Shown here piece by piece: positions 62,240-64,000 of a stretch of 64,000 bases of DNA (within the stretch, counting starts at the first letter, position 1; each line of letters begins with the position of its first letter). The notes under the pieces were generated by a model. That model saw only the letters and a list, made by a program, of their open reading frames with translations, made no database searches and was not told where the DNA came from. Made by a program: the position numbers and the translations under genes. Source of the stretch: Proteromonas lacertae (taxonomy: Eukaryota; Sar; Bigyra; Opalinata; Proteromonadidae); NCBI GenBank assembly GCA_002245135.1, contig NGBS01000874.1, positions 186,001 to 250,000 of the forward strand, given 5' to 3'.

Positions 62240-62775
62240 ATGAAATCAGCACGTAAGTCAATCAATACTCCAAATAAAAGGTATTTTTATTGAATATAAC
62301 ATCAATAGGCAGAAAAAATCACCAGATGCTGAACTAAATGACAACATTAATGAATTATTGTCTATTCCAAATACATTTCTATCTCAAAATATTGTAAATA
62401 ATTTAATTCAAGGGTATCTTACTAATTAATATATTTTAAGTCATTCTCTATACACACAATTTAAAGAATCTTCTTCTAATCTAGATACAATGAATATAGC
62501 ACCATCAGTAGAATGTGCTGTATATTCTAATCTAATTTTCATTTAAATAGAAACAAGTACTATTTTCGATTCCTCCAAACACAGAAGAAATAAAGCCAGA
62601 TCAAGATAAGTACATAGAGACAGTATTGAAATGTTTTAGTGACGATATTGAGGCTATTAGAAAGGATACAAGCTTTGGTGAAGGAACAAATGATTTATTG
62701 ATTTTGAGTGAATGTCTCAAAGATGAGTATAAAAACAAAAGTGAAATAGAAAAGTCTTTTATTAATAATTTTTAG
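62240..62775 (+). CDS. Small Rsa3-like protein (ribosome assembly), tentative
   Basis: Four exons start MKSARKSINTPNKR. After splicing it has LNDNINELLSIPNTFLSQN, then VLFSIPPNTEEIKPDQ, then a C-terminal helical block YIETVLKCFSDDIEAIRKD with LLILSECLKDEY. The block pattern YLxxVxxxFxDDLxxLRxxxxF resembles the Rsa3 domain, a small 60S ribosome-assembly factor. The match is from memory of the family pattern and is weak. Introns of about 27-30 nt lie near 62281-62308, 62415-62440 and 62522-62552. Confidence 0.45.
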
Positions 62776-62856
62776 TTTTATGTTTTCGTGTTAACATTAT
62801 TGTTGTTTTTGAAGAATAAAATATTTGAAACGGATTTATTTTTTTTCATTACAAAA

Positions 62857-64000
62857 ATGGCTTGGGGAAAAGCTCCATCCTGTGATGACTTAATAGACAA
62901 AATTCGAGAGAATGAAGATACAGCAATGTATATCTTGCCATTTAGAAAACTAAATGAAGATAATTTCAATCAGATTTTTAATGAATTGAAGAAGAATGTA
63001 TCATTACAAGAATTTTATTCATCTGGACATAAATTAACTCAAAAGAATGTAGAAATATTTAGTGAAATGTTGAAAGTCAATCATACTCTCAAAACAGTAT
63101 GTTATTAGTATTATATTTACTTAGTTTTGTATTGGACAAAGTAATTTTGGTGATGAGTTCATGGATATTTTAGTAGAAGGCATTGAAGCCAATAATACTC
63201 TTGAAATACTTGATTTTGAGAATAAATCTATAACTGCTGTTAGTTGCTCTAAATTAAATCATATTTTATATACTCATGAAAATATTAAAGTATTAAAACT
63301 TAACAGAAATCCACTTAAAAATGAAGGATTATTTAATTTACTCAACTCTCCTTCACAACAAGATAATCCCATTTCAAAACTAAAAGAACTGCATATATCA
63401 GATATACAGTTAGATAAAGAGAGTGCTATGATATTTAATACTGTTATGAAAAGTATAAATAGTGTTATTTATATTTAAATAATGTTTATCTATAGATTTT
63501 CCAGAACTTTCTGTTTTATTGTTAGATCATAATGACTTTGAAAATTCAACACCATTATTGTGGGAGTATAATTAATTATTATATTTATATTATTATTAGT
63601 TGTCTTTCGAATATTACAATTTTAGACTTATCGTATTGTAAATTGAATGAAAATTCAATGCCTTCACTATCATCTAATGTTTTTCAATTACAAAAAGTAT
63701 GTTTATATATATAAAAATTAAATAGTTGAATTTATCTTATAATGATATTAAAGATGAAGGTTTATTACTCTTAGCTCAATCTATCATGTTTTTCCTGCAT
63801 TTAAAATATTTAGATTTATCATCTAATAATCTCACTGATAGTGGAATTACCTATTTAGCTGATAGTTTAGCAAATTATGAATTGAATGATTTTAGAGAAT
63901 TACATCTTAAACACAATCAAATCACATCTAAATCCGCTTCAAAACTGTTGAAAATACCTTATTTAAAAGACATTTCCTTATTCAATAATAATATCAATAG
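62857..64000 (+). CDS. RI-type leucine-rich-repeat protein (partial, continues past the window)
   Basis: It starts MAWGKAPSCDDLIDKIREN. LRRs follow in the RI/NLR-like style (LDLSYCKLNENSMPSL, LNLSYNDIKDEG, LDLSSNNLTDSG, LHLKHNQITSK). Short GT-AG introns fall near 63100-63127, 63456-63496, 63571-63600 and 63697-63724. It has no kinase domain or spacer module in the visible part, so it is a relative of, not a copy of, the LRR giant at the other end. The intron at 63697-63724 falls in phase 0 before LNLSYND, unlike the phase-1 pattern of the giant gene. The function is unknown; binding of a protein partner is likely from the fold. Confidence 0.8.

Overview
The window comes from the nuclear genome of a very A+T-rich microbial eukaryote. 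Many tiny introns interrupt the genes; I traced most at 25-60 nt, with a GTAT donor, a TAG acceptor and often a (TA)n body. The standard genetic code fits: TAA, TAG and TGA all end genes. Intergenic gaps are short. The gene set includes a Spg1/Tem1-type GTPase, a three-repeat MYB, CCCH proteins of the plant/protist RR-TZF type, PARP, a SIRT1-type sirtuin, UGGT, rabconnectin-3 beta (WDR7), DHX16/PRP2, an Msp1-type AAA ATPase and a mitochondrial-type carrier. I cannot assign the lineage from the sequence alone. No tRNA, rRNA, CRISPR array or bacterial feature was seen. Spans given for spliced genes include the introns.

Layout. 1-836 (-): alanine aminotransferase, partial. 1220-8114 (+): pseudokinase-LRR giant. 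8299-10588 (-): two tandem CCCH genes. 11374-12667 (+): Msp1/ATAD1-like ATPase. 12824-19431 (-): polycystin-1-like receptor carrying a complete tetraspanin-like module. 20532-25077: an inverted repeat of two incomplete copies of one unknown gene, flanking a repetitive surface-protein gene (22344-24267); the rest of the right-hand copy runs to 26593. 26745-27615 (-): DCN1-like. 27684-32097 (+): WDR7. 32193-34387 (-): PARP. 34607-37566 (+): DHX16. 37672-38396 (-): Spg1. 38446-43506 (+): unknown scaffold-like protein. 43909-48559: two Cys-rich membrane-protein paralogues in a large palindrome with 1479-bp near-identical arms. 48682-53872 (-): UGGT. 53978-54532 (+): KIAA1143/DUF4604-like. 54691-57017 (+): double pseudokinase. 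57089-58690 (-): sirtuin. 58870-60208 (-): MYB. 60800-62110 (+): carrier. 62240-62775 (+): Rsa3-like. 62857-64000 (+): second LRR gene, partial.

Main points. (1) Two gene junctions, in UGGT and PARP, have no GT-AG solution. Both are solved by AT-AA introns with an ATATC donor, a TTNNTTAAT-like branch motif and an identical 13-nt spacing to the 3' end, which looks like minor (U12-type) splicing. (2) The polycystin-like protein has a tetraspanin inserted between its conserved channel-family helices. (3) The LRR giant has phase-1 introns placed at the same residue of successive repeats, and a helical spacer module repeated five times. (4) The palindromic pair shows gene conversion extending through the 3' UTR. 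Several otherwise intact genes carry a single-base frameshift; these are either assembly indels or real lesions, and I flag each one.
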